A DNA stretch of 64,000 bases from Pseudomonas sp. PD9R. GTDB lineage: Bacteria; Pseudomonadota; Gammaproteobacteria; Pseudomonadales; Pseudomonadaceae. The stretch spans positions 62,001 to 126,000 of the forward strand of contig NZ_JAHTMR010000011.1 of assembly GCF_019200975.1 (NCBI RefSeq), in the 5' to 3' direction. This document shows positions 26,512 to 35,500 of this stretch, one piece after another (position 1 is the stretch's first letter; every line of letters starts with the position of its first letter). The position numbers were made by a program, and so were the translations under genes. The notes under the pieces are model-generated. The model did not search any database. It saw only the letters and a program-made list of their open reading frames with translations, and was not told where the DNA came from.

Positions 26512-27612
26512 ATGAAAAGACTCAAGCGTTTTATCGTGCCCACCCTGAGCGCCCTGGTGCTCAGCGGTGCTGCACATGCCGAAGAACGAACGTTGCGCGT
26601 CTACAACTGGTTCGACTACATCACCCCCAAGGCTCTGGAAGACTTCAAGGCGCAAAACACCCAGACCAAACTGGTCTACGACATCTTCGACACCAACGAA
26701 GCGCTGGAAGCCAAGCTGCTGACCGGCAACTCCGGTTATGACGTGGTGGTGCCGTCCAACGTATTCCTCGCCAAGCAGATCGAAGCCGGTGTGTTCCAGC
26801 CGCTGGATCGCAGCAAACTGCCGAACTGGAATCACCTCGATCCCAAGCTGATGAAGCTGATCGAAGCCAACGACCCGGGCAATAAATTCGCCGTGCCGTA
26901 CATGTACGGCACCATCCTGATCGGTTTCAACCCGGCCAAGGTCAAGGCAGCGCTGGGTGACAACGCTCCGGTGGACAGCTGGGACCTGATCTTCAAGGAA
27001 GAGAACATCAGCAAGCTCAAGCAGTGCGGCGTCGCGCTGCTCGACTCGCCATCGGAGATTCTGCCGCTGGCCCTGCAACACCTCGGCCTGGACCCCAACA
27101 GCAAGAAGCCTGCGGATTACGACAAGGCTGAAGCACTGCTGATGAAGATTCGTCCGTACATCACCTACTTCCATTCGTCCAAGTACATGGCCGACATCGC
27201 CAACGGTGACATCTGCGTCGCGGTCGGTTATTCCGGCAGCTTCTCCCAGGCCGCCAACCGCGCCAAGGAAGCCAAGAACGGTGTGGTCGTCGACATGCGC
27301 CTGCCCAAAGAAGGCGCACCGATCTGGTTCGACATGCTCGCCATTCCAAAAGGCGCGAAGAACCCGGAAGACGCCTACACCTTCATCAACTACTTGCTGC
27401 AACCGCAGGTGATCGCGCCGGTCAGTGACTTTGTCGGTTACCCGAACCCGAACAAAGACGCCACGGAACTGGTCGACCCGGCGATCCGCAATAATCCGAA
27501 CCTGTACCCGACCGACGCGGCAATGAGCACGCTTTACACCCTGCAACCGCTACCGCGTGATGCCGAGCGCGCGCGCACCCGGGCCTGGACCAAGATCAAG
27601 TCGGGCACCTGA
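26512..27612 (+). CDS. Polyamine ABC transporter substrate-binding protein (PotF/SpuD family)
   Basis: 366 residues with a signal peptide (KRLKRFIVPTLSALVLSGAAHA, cleaved near residue 23). Mature N-terminus RTLRVYNWFDYITP is the PotD/PotF signature; the binding-site aromatic and acidic residues VYDIFDTNEALEAKLL, GYDVVVPSN, and GYSGSFSQA are present. Delivers polyamines or acetylpolyamines from the periplasm to an ABC permease, which is not encoded here, so it must use a permease elsewhere. Second gene of the amidohydrolase operon, ending in a strong terminator. Confidence 0.92.
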   Translation: MKRLKRFIVPTLSALVLSGAAHAEERTLRVYNWFDYITPKALEDFKAQNTQTKLVYDIFDTNEALEAKLLTGNSGYDVVVPSNVFLAKQIEAGVFQPLDRSKLPNWNHLDPKLMKLIEANDPGNKFAVPYMYGTILIGFNPAKVKAALGDNAPVDSWDLIFKEENISKLKQCGVALLDSPSEILPLALQHLGLDPNSKKPADYDKAEALLMKIRPYITYFHSSKYMADIANGDICVAVGYSGSFSQAANRAKEAKNGVVVDMRLPKEGAPIWFDMLAIPKGAKNPEDAYTFINYLLQPQVIAPVSDFVGYPNPNKDATELVDPAIRNNPNLYPTDAAMSTLYTLQPLPRDAERARTRAWTKIKSGT

Positions 27613-27631
27613 TACAAGGCGGAAACCGAAG

Positions 27632-27657
27632 GCCCGCAGTGATGCGGGTCTTTTTTT
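27632..27657 (+). terminator. Terminator of the polyamine operon
   Basis: GCCCGCA-GTGA-TGCGGGT followed by CTTTTTTT. It ends eight bases before the shared promoter element of DUF6543 gene 2, which insulates that gene. Confidence 0.9.
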
Positions 27658-27664
27658 GCCTGCG

Positions 27665-27706
27665 ATATTTATCTACCACCTTGTGCACGCCCCCGCGCCC
27701 TACCTT
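27665..27706 (+). promoter_or_regulatory. Shared promoter element of DUF6543 gene 2
   Basis: ATATTTATCTACCACCT (27665-27681), 19 bases, TACCTT (27701-27706). Same layout as before genes 1 and 3. The 3' end of the 17-mer is 83 bases ahead of the preferred start codon. A CGCTGTC-CATC-GACAGCG hairpin follows at 27719-27736. Confidence 0.75.
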
Positions 27707-27718
27707 GCCCTGACCCGG

Positions 27719-27736
27719 CGCTGTCCATCGACAGCG
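27719..27736 (+). other. Leader hairpin of DUF6543 gene 2
   Basis: CGCTGTC-CATC-GACAGCG, seven-base perfect stem, 13 bases after the TACCTT hexamer. Position resembles the leader hairpin of gene 1, though the sequence differs. Confidence 0.5.
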
Positions 27737-27764
27737 ACCTCAACCCGTCAGAAAGGAAATGGCC

Positions 27765-30700
27765 ATGCCCGAGACCTCTGCCCCCAGCGCAGTCGATGTA
27801 TTGACTCAACTGGTGACCGGTCCTTCGATCACCGAAGTCGCGTCGACTGTTCTGCGCCCTGCACTCAAAGCCCTGTACCCGGACCTGGACATCGATCCGG
27901 CCTTGACCTTGGTCGCGACACCGAGCTGGATCACCCACGGCGATCAGATCGCACCCGGCGACAACCGGTTCGAATCCCTGACCGCTGCGCTGGTTCGGCT
28001 GGGTTTGTCCGGCACCACACAAGCCTGGATCGACGGAGAACACTTCCTGACCCTGCAACCGGGGATCGACCCGGCGACCCAGCTTCCGGTGAAAATTGAA
28101 GCCATCGCCTGCCTGCTGAACGAACTCGCTCCATTGCTGTTCATTGCCTATCAGGAACAACAGGTGGACTACTGGAACCAGCCCACCAGCCCTGAAATGC
28201 CGCGTTGGTATCAACTCTCGGACAACTTGCGGCAACTGTGGAACGTCAGCGAAACCAACAGCTGGGATGCCGACCAACGGGCCATGGCGCACGCTGTGTT
28301 TAACAGGCCGGATAAAGCGCAGCGATTACCCGGTGACATCTACAAGACCCGCGCCTGCCTGATCGACCTCGATTACGGCGACGGTACCGAGCGTAAACAC
28401 CTCAACATTCTCGATACGGCGGTACTGGTCGGCACAGTAGGAGAACGAACGCTGGTCCTCACGCATTCAATCACCCAAGGCTTTCAGCGATTTGATTCCC
28501 TCGACGCGTTTGGCCGCTCGCTGCAATGGGCGAGTGAATCAGACAACGACGATATCCAGTTGCGCTGGCGACTGTTCGAACCGCAGGGGAATTTTTTCGA
28601 TCATCAAGCCTGCACCTTGATCGCGCTGGAAGCGCAGGCAATAGGCTCGATCGATTTCTTCCAGCGCTCAAGCGATTCGATTGTCCTTCCGCGCCTCAAT
28701 GCAGCCGGCGACCAGGACGCACTCCAGGCACAGCGAACCCCTCATTTCGAGCGACTGAAGCATTCACTTCCGCAATGGCTGGAAAACGCCTCGCCCGCCG
28801 ATCAAAGCAACTACAGCCGCCACCTCTTGGATCTGGTGGTGGTACAGCATCAAAATGCCGGAAAAACCTTTCAAGGCGAGATTCCCGGCATCCAGCGTTT
28901 CACGTTGGATGCGCTAAGGAAGGCCGTCGGCCAAACACCCACGCCGGGCCGCGAGCCGAATCTGCAGTCCGTCGAAATCACCGTCAACAGTGTGGTGGTC
29001 TGGGGTACTTTCATTCCGCCTGGGCATGAAGAAACGCTGACAATGACGCTGGTCGAGCTGGCGTTGCAGAACCTGATCGCCCTGCCGCTGGGGAACAAGT
29101 CGGTACGCTACCGGGACAACAGCGACGTGCCGTCATGGATGACCCCGACCTATCTGGAAAACCTTGTCACCACGGCCAACATCGGCGAAACCTACCCGGC
29201 CATGCTGAAAAGCCGTCTGCTCGACGACACGACGCAAGCCTCGAAGCTGCAACAGCTTTACACCCGCCAGCTGCCCATCGAACTGCCCTTGCTGGCGCTA
29301 CAACACAAGATTCGCGGCGAAGCGGGGATCGACGATCTAGGTTACCGCTATGTCGTGGCAGCGCTGGCACCTGAGCCTGCGGACCGGAAAGTCGAAGGGC
29401 AAGACATCGTGATTCGACCATTGGCATTCATCACCGCCGACCACGCAAAACGTGCCGCCGATGAAGTCGTCAATATGTTCGTGATCGGCCCGCAGCAACC
29501 GGATAAAGGACCCTGTCTGCTCTATCGGCCACTGCTCGACCCACCCCTGATTCAGTACCCGTCCCCGGCCAACTTGCTGTACGCAATCATGAACTCACGG
29601 GCGCTGCGGCAATCGATTCTGGCGTGGCTACCGGACAGCGTCCGCTTCAACTACTCACAGTACGTTTTCCCTGGCGCCCTGCCCTCGATCTGGACCGTAC
29701 CGCAATTGCTGGTCGATCCCGGCGGCTCCGCGCTACTGACCGGGCCGGTTGCGCTGGGCGGGCGAGTGATCGATCAAGACGTCCTTGCGACCTTGTTCAA
29801 GGCCAATACTCAGGCATTGATTACCCAGGCTGACCGCCAATCGGTGTCCAACGCCGAGGCCCGCTGGACCACCCTCAAGCGCGGCGGCTGGAACCTGTTC
29901 AACGCCGCATTGCCGTTTCTGGGGCGTAGCGTGGGTACGGCGGCCTGGATCTGGCAGATCATGGATGATCTACAGGCAGTAGCCGATGCACAGGAGCAGG
30001 AACAGAAACCACTGGCCTGGTCAGCGCTGGCGGACCTTTTCCTGAGTCTTGGCATGGTGCTCGCCCATCGGGCGGCGGTTGGTGCAGCGCCTAAACGGAC
30101 GCCTGGCGCCCACTCCGCAATTGGCCAGTCCGAACCGGAAAAGCCCCGACTGAACAGCATCACTGCAACCCGGCTGCCGGACATCGCGACCCATGAACTG
30201 CCCACCCACCACGAAGCATCACTGCACACCGTCGGTGCAATCCATCGCTCCCGCCCCAGCCTTGGTTCCTTGCTGGACGAGCTGAAAACCAGCCGCCCAC
30301 AAGCGCTAGGCGCTCCGGCCACTGAAGGTGCGTACAAGCATCTGAGCCGTGACGGGCAAAAATGGTACGCCCGGGTCGGCGAGCGCTGGTTCGAGGTCGA
30401 ACTCAACGACAACGACGATGTGCAGGTCATCGACTCTCGCCAGCAACCACCGCGCACAGGTCCGCTGCTGCAAAGCAACGCCCGTGGCGAATGGTTTATC
30501 GATCTGCGGCTGCGGTTGCGTGGTGGCGGGCTGAAAAGTCGTCGTAAGGAACTGCAACGACAGAACCAGGAGCAACTGCGTAAAAAGAAAGAAGAAATAG
30601 CGGCGTTTGATGCCGGACTTGAAAATAATCGGACGCAACTGTTCAACGCCCGGCGCGCCATGCTGGAGGCTACACCCGAGACCGCCGACACTGCCCGCCA

Positions 30701-32336
30701 GCAATTTCTCGACATGCTCGATTCGCAAGTAACGGACTACAGCACTCATATCGAAAGCATCAAGGCACTGAATGTCCTTGAAGCCGTTCCCAACTATCGC
30801 ACCGCCATGGTGGATCGGCTGTCGTTGCAACTGTTCCTGATGCAGGCATGGCTCGATGAACGATACCCGGTATTTCGCGAAAATTTGCGCACCACACTCG
30901 AGCTACTCGACAGCGGATCTACGCGCGACCGTGCCAGTCCCTTTGCGACGATGATTGATCTCACTCAAGGGATGATCGACAAAATCGAGTTCGCGCATTC
31001 GCGATTCGAAGAGCTGAGCCTGTTGGGCAAGGAAGCTGCCGAGGTCAGTCGTCAGTACAAAGCCAAACTGCCAGCGTTTTCATTGCAGGATCTCAAGCTT
31101 CTGCAAATCACCCTGAGCCATGAACTTTGCCTGAAGGAGGGTATGACGCAGCCCAGGGAACAGGCCCGTCTGGCGCTGGAAAACCTGATCGAAGACGCCT
31201 CGCTCAACATTCAAAGCGCTCTGGATCTGCGTACGGAAGAGAGTCTGGACCATCTCGGCGAACGCATTGAGGCGCTGAGCAATCTGGTGGAGCAGTTCAC
31301 AATCATTGACCAGCGATTCCTCGACATCAGCACTGAATTCCCGGAGATCATGATTGCCGAACGCCTTGAACAGCTGCGTAAAAACGTCGATGAGTTCAGT
31401 CAGGGCACGGTGACGCAACTGTCGGCTCTGCTGCGTGAGCAGCGCCTTGTGGAGCCAGCACCCGGCCCTTCAAAAGCGCCGGTCACGCCGGTAAAGAAAA
31501 TCATCAAGACCCGTTACAAAGGCACGCTCGTCGGCAAAGCGCGGCAAAGTACCAGTGGCGAGGACCGTCACCTGGTCGATGTGGTGGCACCACTGACGGG
31601 CAAGGTCATTGCTACCTTCCATGAAAAATCGCCGGGGGTCTGGGTAGAAAGACTTCCAGGTAAACCGGCAAACCCCGTCAAGGCAAGACCCGATCTGCCC
31701 AATAGCCTCCAGGCTGCCCAAACCTTACTCGATGAACTGCCCGCGTTCACCCAGCGTACTCAGGCACACATAGCCCGAGCGATCCGAATACCCACGGAAA
31801 TCGAGGAAATCTACTATCAGTACGCCACTCGCCTGCGCGATGCCGTGGAAAAAATCGATCAGGCCCTGACGGCCAGCAACACCACCGAAAGCCATACCAA
31901 GTCCGCCGCCACGTTGCGCCACCAACTCGACAGTGCCGCAACTGCGCTCTACGCCAAGGGCCGCACGACGCGAATAGAGATGACCAAACAGCAGGCACCG
32001 ACCGCAGCGCGGGTCGAGTGGCTCATGGGCAAAGATGAAGTGCTGATCCCCAAAGCCACCCAACGCCGCCGGCTCAAAGGCCCGCGAAAAGACTATTTGC
32101 TGGAGTACGAAATTCTCGACAAAAAAACCAACAAAGTGCTGTGGTACGCGCACTTTCACTACGCCAACGCCGACGACCCACTGCCATCCTTTACGGCGGG
32201 CCACCTTAAAACCGTTGATCAACGGCGACTGGGCGGCGCCTTTGATTGGCGCGATACCCGCAGTAATCAGGAACTGATCGCCATCCACCGAAGTGCCATC
32301 AATCGCTCCCTGGCTGCGGCGTTGTTTTTCTCCTGA
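27765..32336 (+). CDS. Giant DUF6543 (dermonecrotic toxin domain) protein 2
   Basis: 1523 residues. ATG at 27765 is preferred over 27759 because AGGA is seven bases ahead of it. Same architecture as protein 1: WIDGEHFLTLQP in the N-terminus, DUF6543 block about 336-620 (SLPQWLENASPADQSNYSRHL, ELALQNLIALPLGNKSV, GPCLLYRPLLDPPL), amphipathic glycine-rich segment near 707-733 (FLGRSVGTAAWIWQIM), linker, WYARVGERWFEV near 866, coiled coil about 925-1225, and C-terminal YLLEYEILDKKTNKVLWYAH near 1450. No signal peptide or secretion motif recognised. It is insulated by a terminator on the left and a REP on the right. Confidence 0.85.
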   Translation: MPETSAPSAVDVLTQLVTGPSITEVASTVLRPALKALYPDLDIDPALTLVATPSWITHGDQIAPGDNRFESLTAALVRLGLSGTTQAWIDGEHFLTLQPGIDPATQLPVKIEAIACLLNELAPLLFIAYQEQQVDYWNQPTSPEMPRWYQLSDNLRQLWNVSETNSWDADQRAMAHAVFNRPDKAQRLPGDIYKTRACLIDLDYGDGTERKHLNILDTAVLVGTVGERTLVLTHSITQGFQRFDSLDAFGRSLQWASESDNDDIQLRWRLFEPQGNFFDHQACTLIALEAQAIGSIDFFQRSSDSIVLPRLNAAGDQDALQAQRTPHFERLKHSLPQWLENASPADQSNYSRHLLDLVVVQHQNAGKTFQGEIPGIQRFTLDALRKAVGQTPTPGREPNLQSVEITVNSVVVWGTFIPPGHEETLTMTLVELALQNLIALPLGNKSVRYRDNSDVPSWMTPTYLENLVTTANIGETYPAMLKSRLLDDTTQASKLQQLYTRQLPIELPLLALQHKIRGEAGIDDLGYRYVVAALAPEPADRKVEGQDIVIRPLAFITADHAKRAADEVVNMFVIGPQQPDKGPCLLYRPLLDPPLIQYPSPANLLYAIMNSRALRQSILAWLPDSVRFNYSQYVFPGALPSIWTVPQLLVDPGGSALLTGPVALGGRVIDQDVLATLFKANTQALITQADRQSVSNAEARWTTLKRGGWNLFNAALPFLGRSVGTAAWIWQIMDDLQAVADAQEQEQKPLAWSALADLFLSLGMVLAHRAAVGAAPKRTPGAHSAIGQSEPEKPRLNSITATRLPDIATHELPTHHEASLHTVGAIHRSRPSLGSLLDELKTSRPQALGAPATEGAYKHLSRDGQKWYARVGERWFEVELNDNDDVQVIDSRQQPPRTGPLLQSNARGEWFIDLRLRLRGGGLKSRRKELQRQNQEQLRKKKEEIAAFDAGLENNRTQLFNARRAMLEATPETADTARQQFLDMLDSQVTDYSTHIESIKALNVLEAVPNYRTAMVDRLSLQLFLMQAWLDERYPVFRENLRTTLELLDSGSTRDRASPFATMIDLTQGMIDKIEFAHSRFEELSLLGKEAAEVSRQYKAKLPAFSLQDLKLLQITLSHELCLKEGMTQPREQARLALENLIEDASLNIQSALDLRTEESLDHLGERIEALSNLVEQFTIIDQRFLDISTEFPEIMIAERLEQLRKNVDEFSQGTVTQLSALLREQRLVEPAPGPSKAPVTPVKKIIKTRYKGTLVGKARQSTSGEDRHLVDVVAPLTGKVIATFHEKSPGVWVERLPGKPANPVKARPDLPNSLQAAQTLLDELPAFTQRTQAHIARAIRIPTEIEEIYYQYATRLRDAVEKIDQALTASNTTESHTKSAATLRHQLDSAATALYAKGRTTRIEMTKQQAPTAARVEWLMGKDEVLIPKATQRRRLKGPRKDYLLEYEILDKKTNKVLWYAHFHYANADDPLPSFTAGHLKTVDQRRLGGAFDWRDTRSNQELIAIHRSAINRSLAAALFFS

Positions 32337-32344
32337 GAAGCAGA

Positions 32345-32416
32345 TCAAAAGATCGCAGCCTGCGGCAGCTCCTACACCGATCCAGGTAGGAGCTGCCGCA
32401 GGCTGCGATCTTTTGA
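32345..32416. repeat. REP palindrome between DUF6543 genes 2 and 3
   Basis: TCAAAAGATCGCAGCCTGCG arm at 32345-32375 and complement at 32386-32416, ten-base loop. It ends in TTTTGA and may terminate gene 2. The promoter element of gene 3 begins 30 bases later. Confidence 0.85.
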
Positions 32417-32445
32417 TTCGGCTCTTGCAGGTGAAGTTGCGCCCT

Positions 32446-32487
32446 ATATATATGTACCACCTGACCCGGTTTGCGCCCGCGTACTGT
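32446..32487 (+). promoter_or_regulatory. Shared promoter element of DUF6543 gene 3
   Basis: ATATATATGTACCACCT (32446-32462), 19 bases, TACTGT (32482-32487). Same arrangement as for genes 1 and 2; the 17-mer ends 77 bases ahead of the start codon. Confidence 0.75.
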
Positions 32488-32539
32488 CGGTTCGAGACGG
32501 CATTTTTTGCCACGCCATCCCCTCGACCGGACCCTTCAC

Positions 32540-35500
32540 ATGAGCGAAACCCCTTCAATTCCTGCCACAAACAATCCCGCACCGCTGCTCAACAAAAGCC
32601 GTCTGGTGGATCAAACCAGCGGCGGGCCAAACCTGCATGACGCCGCCGCGCAACTCTTGCGCAAAGCGTTGAAAAAACGCTTTCCAGAACAAAACATCGA
32701 CCCTGACAAGGCTCTGCTGGCGACCCCGGTCTGGCGCCAACAAGGCGAGAGTCTTGTCACCCAAACAAACCGCTTCGAATCACTGACCCAAGCGCTGGCG
32801 CGTCTGGCATTCACGCAAACGGTAGCGAACTACATCGAAGGCGAGCATTTCCTCACCCTGTCGCGCCATGTCAGCGAGCCTGTTCATTTGCCCGTCAGCA
32901 TGGACGCCATCACCATTCTGTTGAACGAGCACGCGCCGTCGCTGTTCGTGGCCTTCGAGCAAAGTCAGCTGGATTACTGGAACACCACCGACGATCAACT
33001 GCCGCGCTGGCGGATACTGTCCGACACCCTGAAAGACGCGCTCAACGTCCAGTCGGTCAATGGCTGGGACGCCAATCAATGCACCCTCGGGCGCCTTGTT
33101 TCGCAATACCCCGATAACGCACTGCGTCAGACCGCAGGCAGCGGGCTGACGAATGTCCGCGCTTGCATGCTGGACCTCGATCTCGCTTTTGAACTGCAAG
33201 AGGGCAGTAGGACCGAGCATCTGATGTTGCCGGGGGCACTGGTGTTGAGGGCCACACAGGGCGAGCGCGAACTGATCGTGATGTACAGCATCTCCGACGG
33301 CTACGAAGCATTCACCACCCTGGAACAATTGGGCGTCACGCTTCCCGGGCGCATCGACTTTGATTTGCGCGGGCACAGTCTCAAGTGGCGACTCTATGAG
33401 CCCGAAGGCAATATTTTCGATGCGATGGTCTGGGCATTGGTGACCTGTCAGATCGACTCCATCGATACGCTCGACCCTGCCAGTCGCTCTCCCGCGAAAC
33501 GAATTGCCTCTCGCCAGAACGACAGCGATGCGGTCAGTTCGAAAGATCAAATCCGCATTGAACAGTTGGAAAACGCAGTTCCCGAATGGCTGCTGATGGG
33601 TTCAATTGATGACATTCAAGCTTACAGCCGCTACCTGACCGAGCTGGGCACTCTCAGAGGCGAAGCTGACAGTGAGGCTTTCAATATCGGAAACATCCCT
33701 CCCATTCATGCCTATGCCCAACAAAAAATGTGCGATGCCATCGTCGCTGCCACCCCCGGCAAAGGCAGCGCGTTACTGCCACTGAGCGATATCCGAATCA
33801 CCGTGACCCACAGCTTTGAAGTCGGCGGTTTTACCCTGCCCGACCCGCGCAACCGCAGTATTGAAACCCTGAGTGAGTTCGCCCTGCACAACACCCAGCC
33901 CTACATCGCGACGGTGGCCTATGCCGATGGCACAGCAGCGCCGGAGTGGATGACGGTCAAGTTCCTGCTGCGCATCGCCAACGAGGTGAATATTGGTGAA
34001 ACCTATCCGCAGTTGATCAAACGCACGCTGCTCGACGACCCGACACAGGCCCGGCACCACAAGACACGATACCGGCATCAGCTGCCGTTGCTCCTGCCGT
34101 TGCTGGCGTTGGAGTACCAACTCAAACGTCAGGGTGACATCGACAAGCACGGTTACCGACAGGTCTGCCAACTGATGGCGTCGATCAAAAGCAACTCGCC
34201 ACCCGCCCAGTGGCCGGTGCAGATTCGCCCGCTGGCGTTCGTGCCGCGCTTTCGCCTCAGTGGCACACCGGACACCGTTACGAACATGTACATCATCGGC
34301 CCGCCCGCTGGCCAGACCGGACCATGCCTGCTTTACCGGCCGCTGCTGGACCAGCCGCTGCTGCAGTTTCCTTCCGAGCAAAACATGCTGTACGCGTTTT
34401 ACCAACCAGGGGAATTGCGCGACTCGGTACTGGCCTGGCTACCTACGAAGGCACTGAGTTTTGACTACGCCCAATATGTATTTTCCACGGGCCTACCGTC
34501 GCCCTGGACCATCACTGAGTTGGCGTTCGAACCGTTTATCCACCTTGACCTGACGGCTGCTGTCGGCTTGGCGAACACGCCTCTGAGTGGCGACATTCTC
34601 GGCACCCTGTTTGCCGCTAACTGTCAGGCCATGGTTGAACTCGCCGACCGCCAATCCACTTCAAATGCCGAACGTCGCTGGGCATTGCTGGCCGACAGCG
34701 GCTGGGCACTATTCAGTGTGGCTGCCAATTTCCTCAGTGGCGCGGCGGGTACCGCGGTCTGGGTCTGGCAAAGCATCAATCAGATTCAGCAAGCCCTGGA
34801 TGCCCATGAGCGCGGCGACACGATTGTGGAATGGTCTTCGATCGGCGACGTGCTGCTGGCCCTTGGCATTCTGCTCACCCAAAGGGTCGCGACTCGTCGT
34901 ATTCAGCTCTCCGGACCTCAGACTGAAAACGCCTCGTTGAAACAACAACCCACGGAAAAATTCTCGATCATTCAACCCTCGCCCTCCAAGCCTCCAACGG
35001 TCAAGTACGACTCGACGCTGTTGAGCGCTGAACTGCCCAAAACTCACCTCACCACCCTGGCTCCCGATACGCTGAATCGCGTTAATGCCGGGGCGCAGTT
35101 TTTGCGGCAAATCAATCGATTCCAGGTGCCCAAACCGGATCTGCCTGCCGGTGCGAAAGCCAATGCTGATCACCTCCATGAACTCGCCGGGAAATTCTAC
35201 GCACAGGTCGGCGAGCGATGGTTTCAAGTCAGTGCCAATGCCGATGAGCCGGTGTTCATCATCGACCCCAACGATTCGCATCAGGCCGGTTTTGCCGTGA
35301 AGTTCGACGCCATCGAAAGCCGATGGCACTGGGACCTGAAACTGAGATTGCGCGGGGGTGGACCAACGGGTCGGATTGAAGCCCTGCGACGCGAAAAAAC
35401 CAGGAAAAAGGACGAAGCGTGGAACGCGCTGCATCTGTTCATCGAACAGGAAGCCACTCGCAAGGCCAGCCTGGACGAGACCTTGCAGCCCTCTGAGACC

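Noticed and set aside
25183..27546. Minus-strand open frame of 787 codons across the polyamine genes
   Set aside because: Shadow of the amidohydrolase and binding-protein genes; composition is valine/glutamine/arginine-rich and no domain can be seen.
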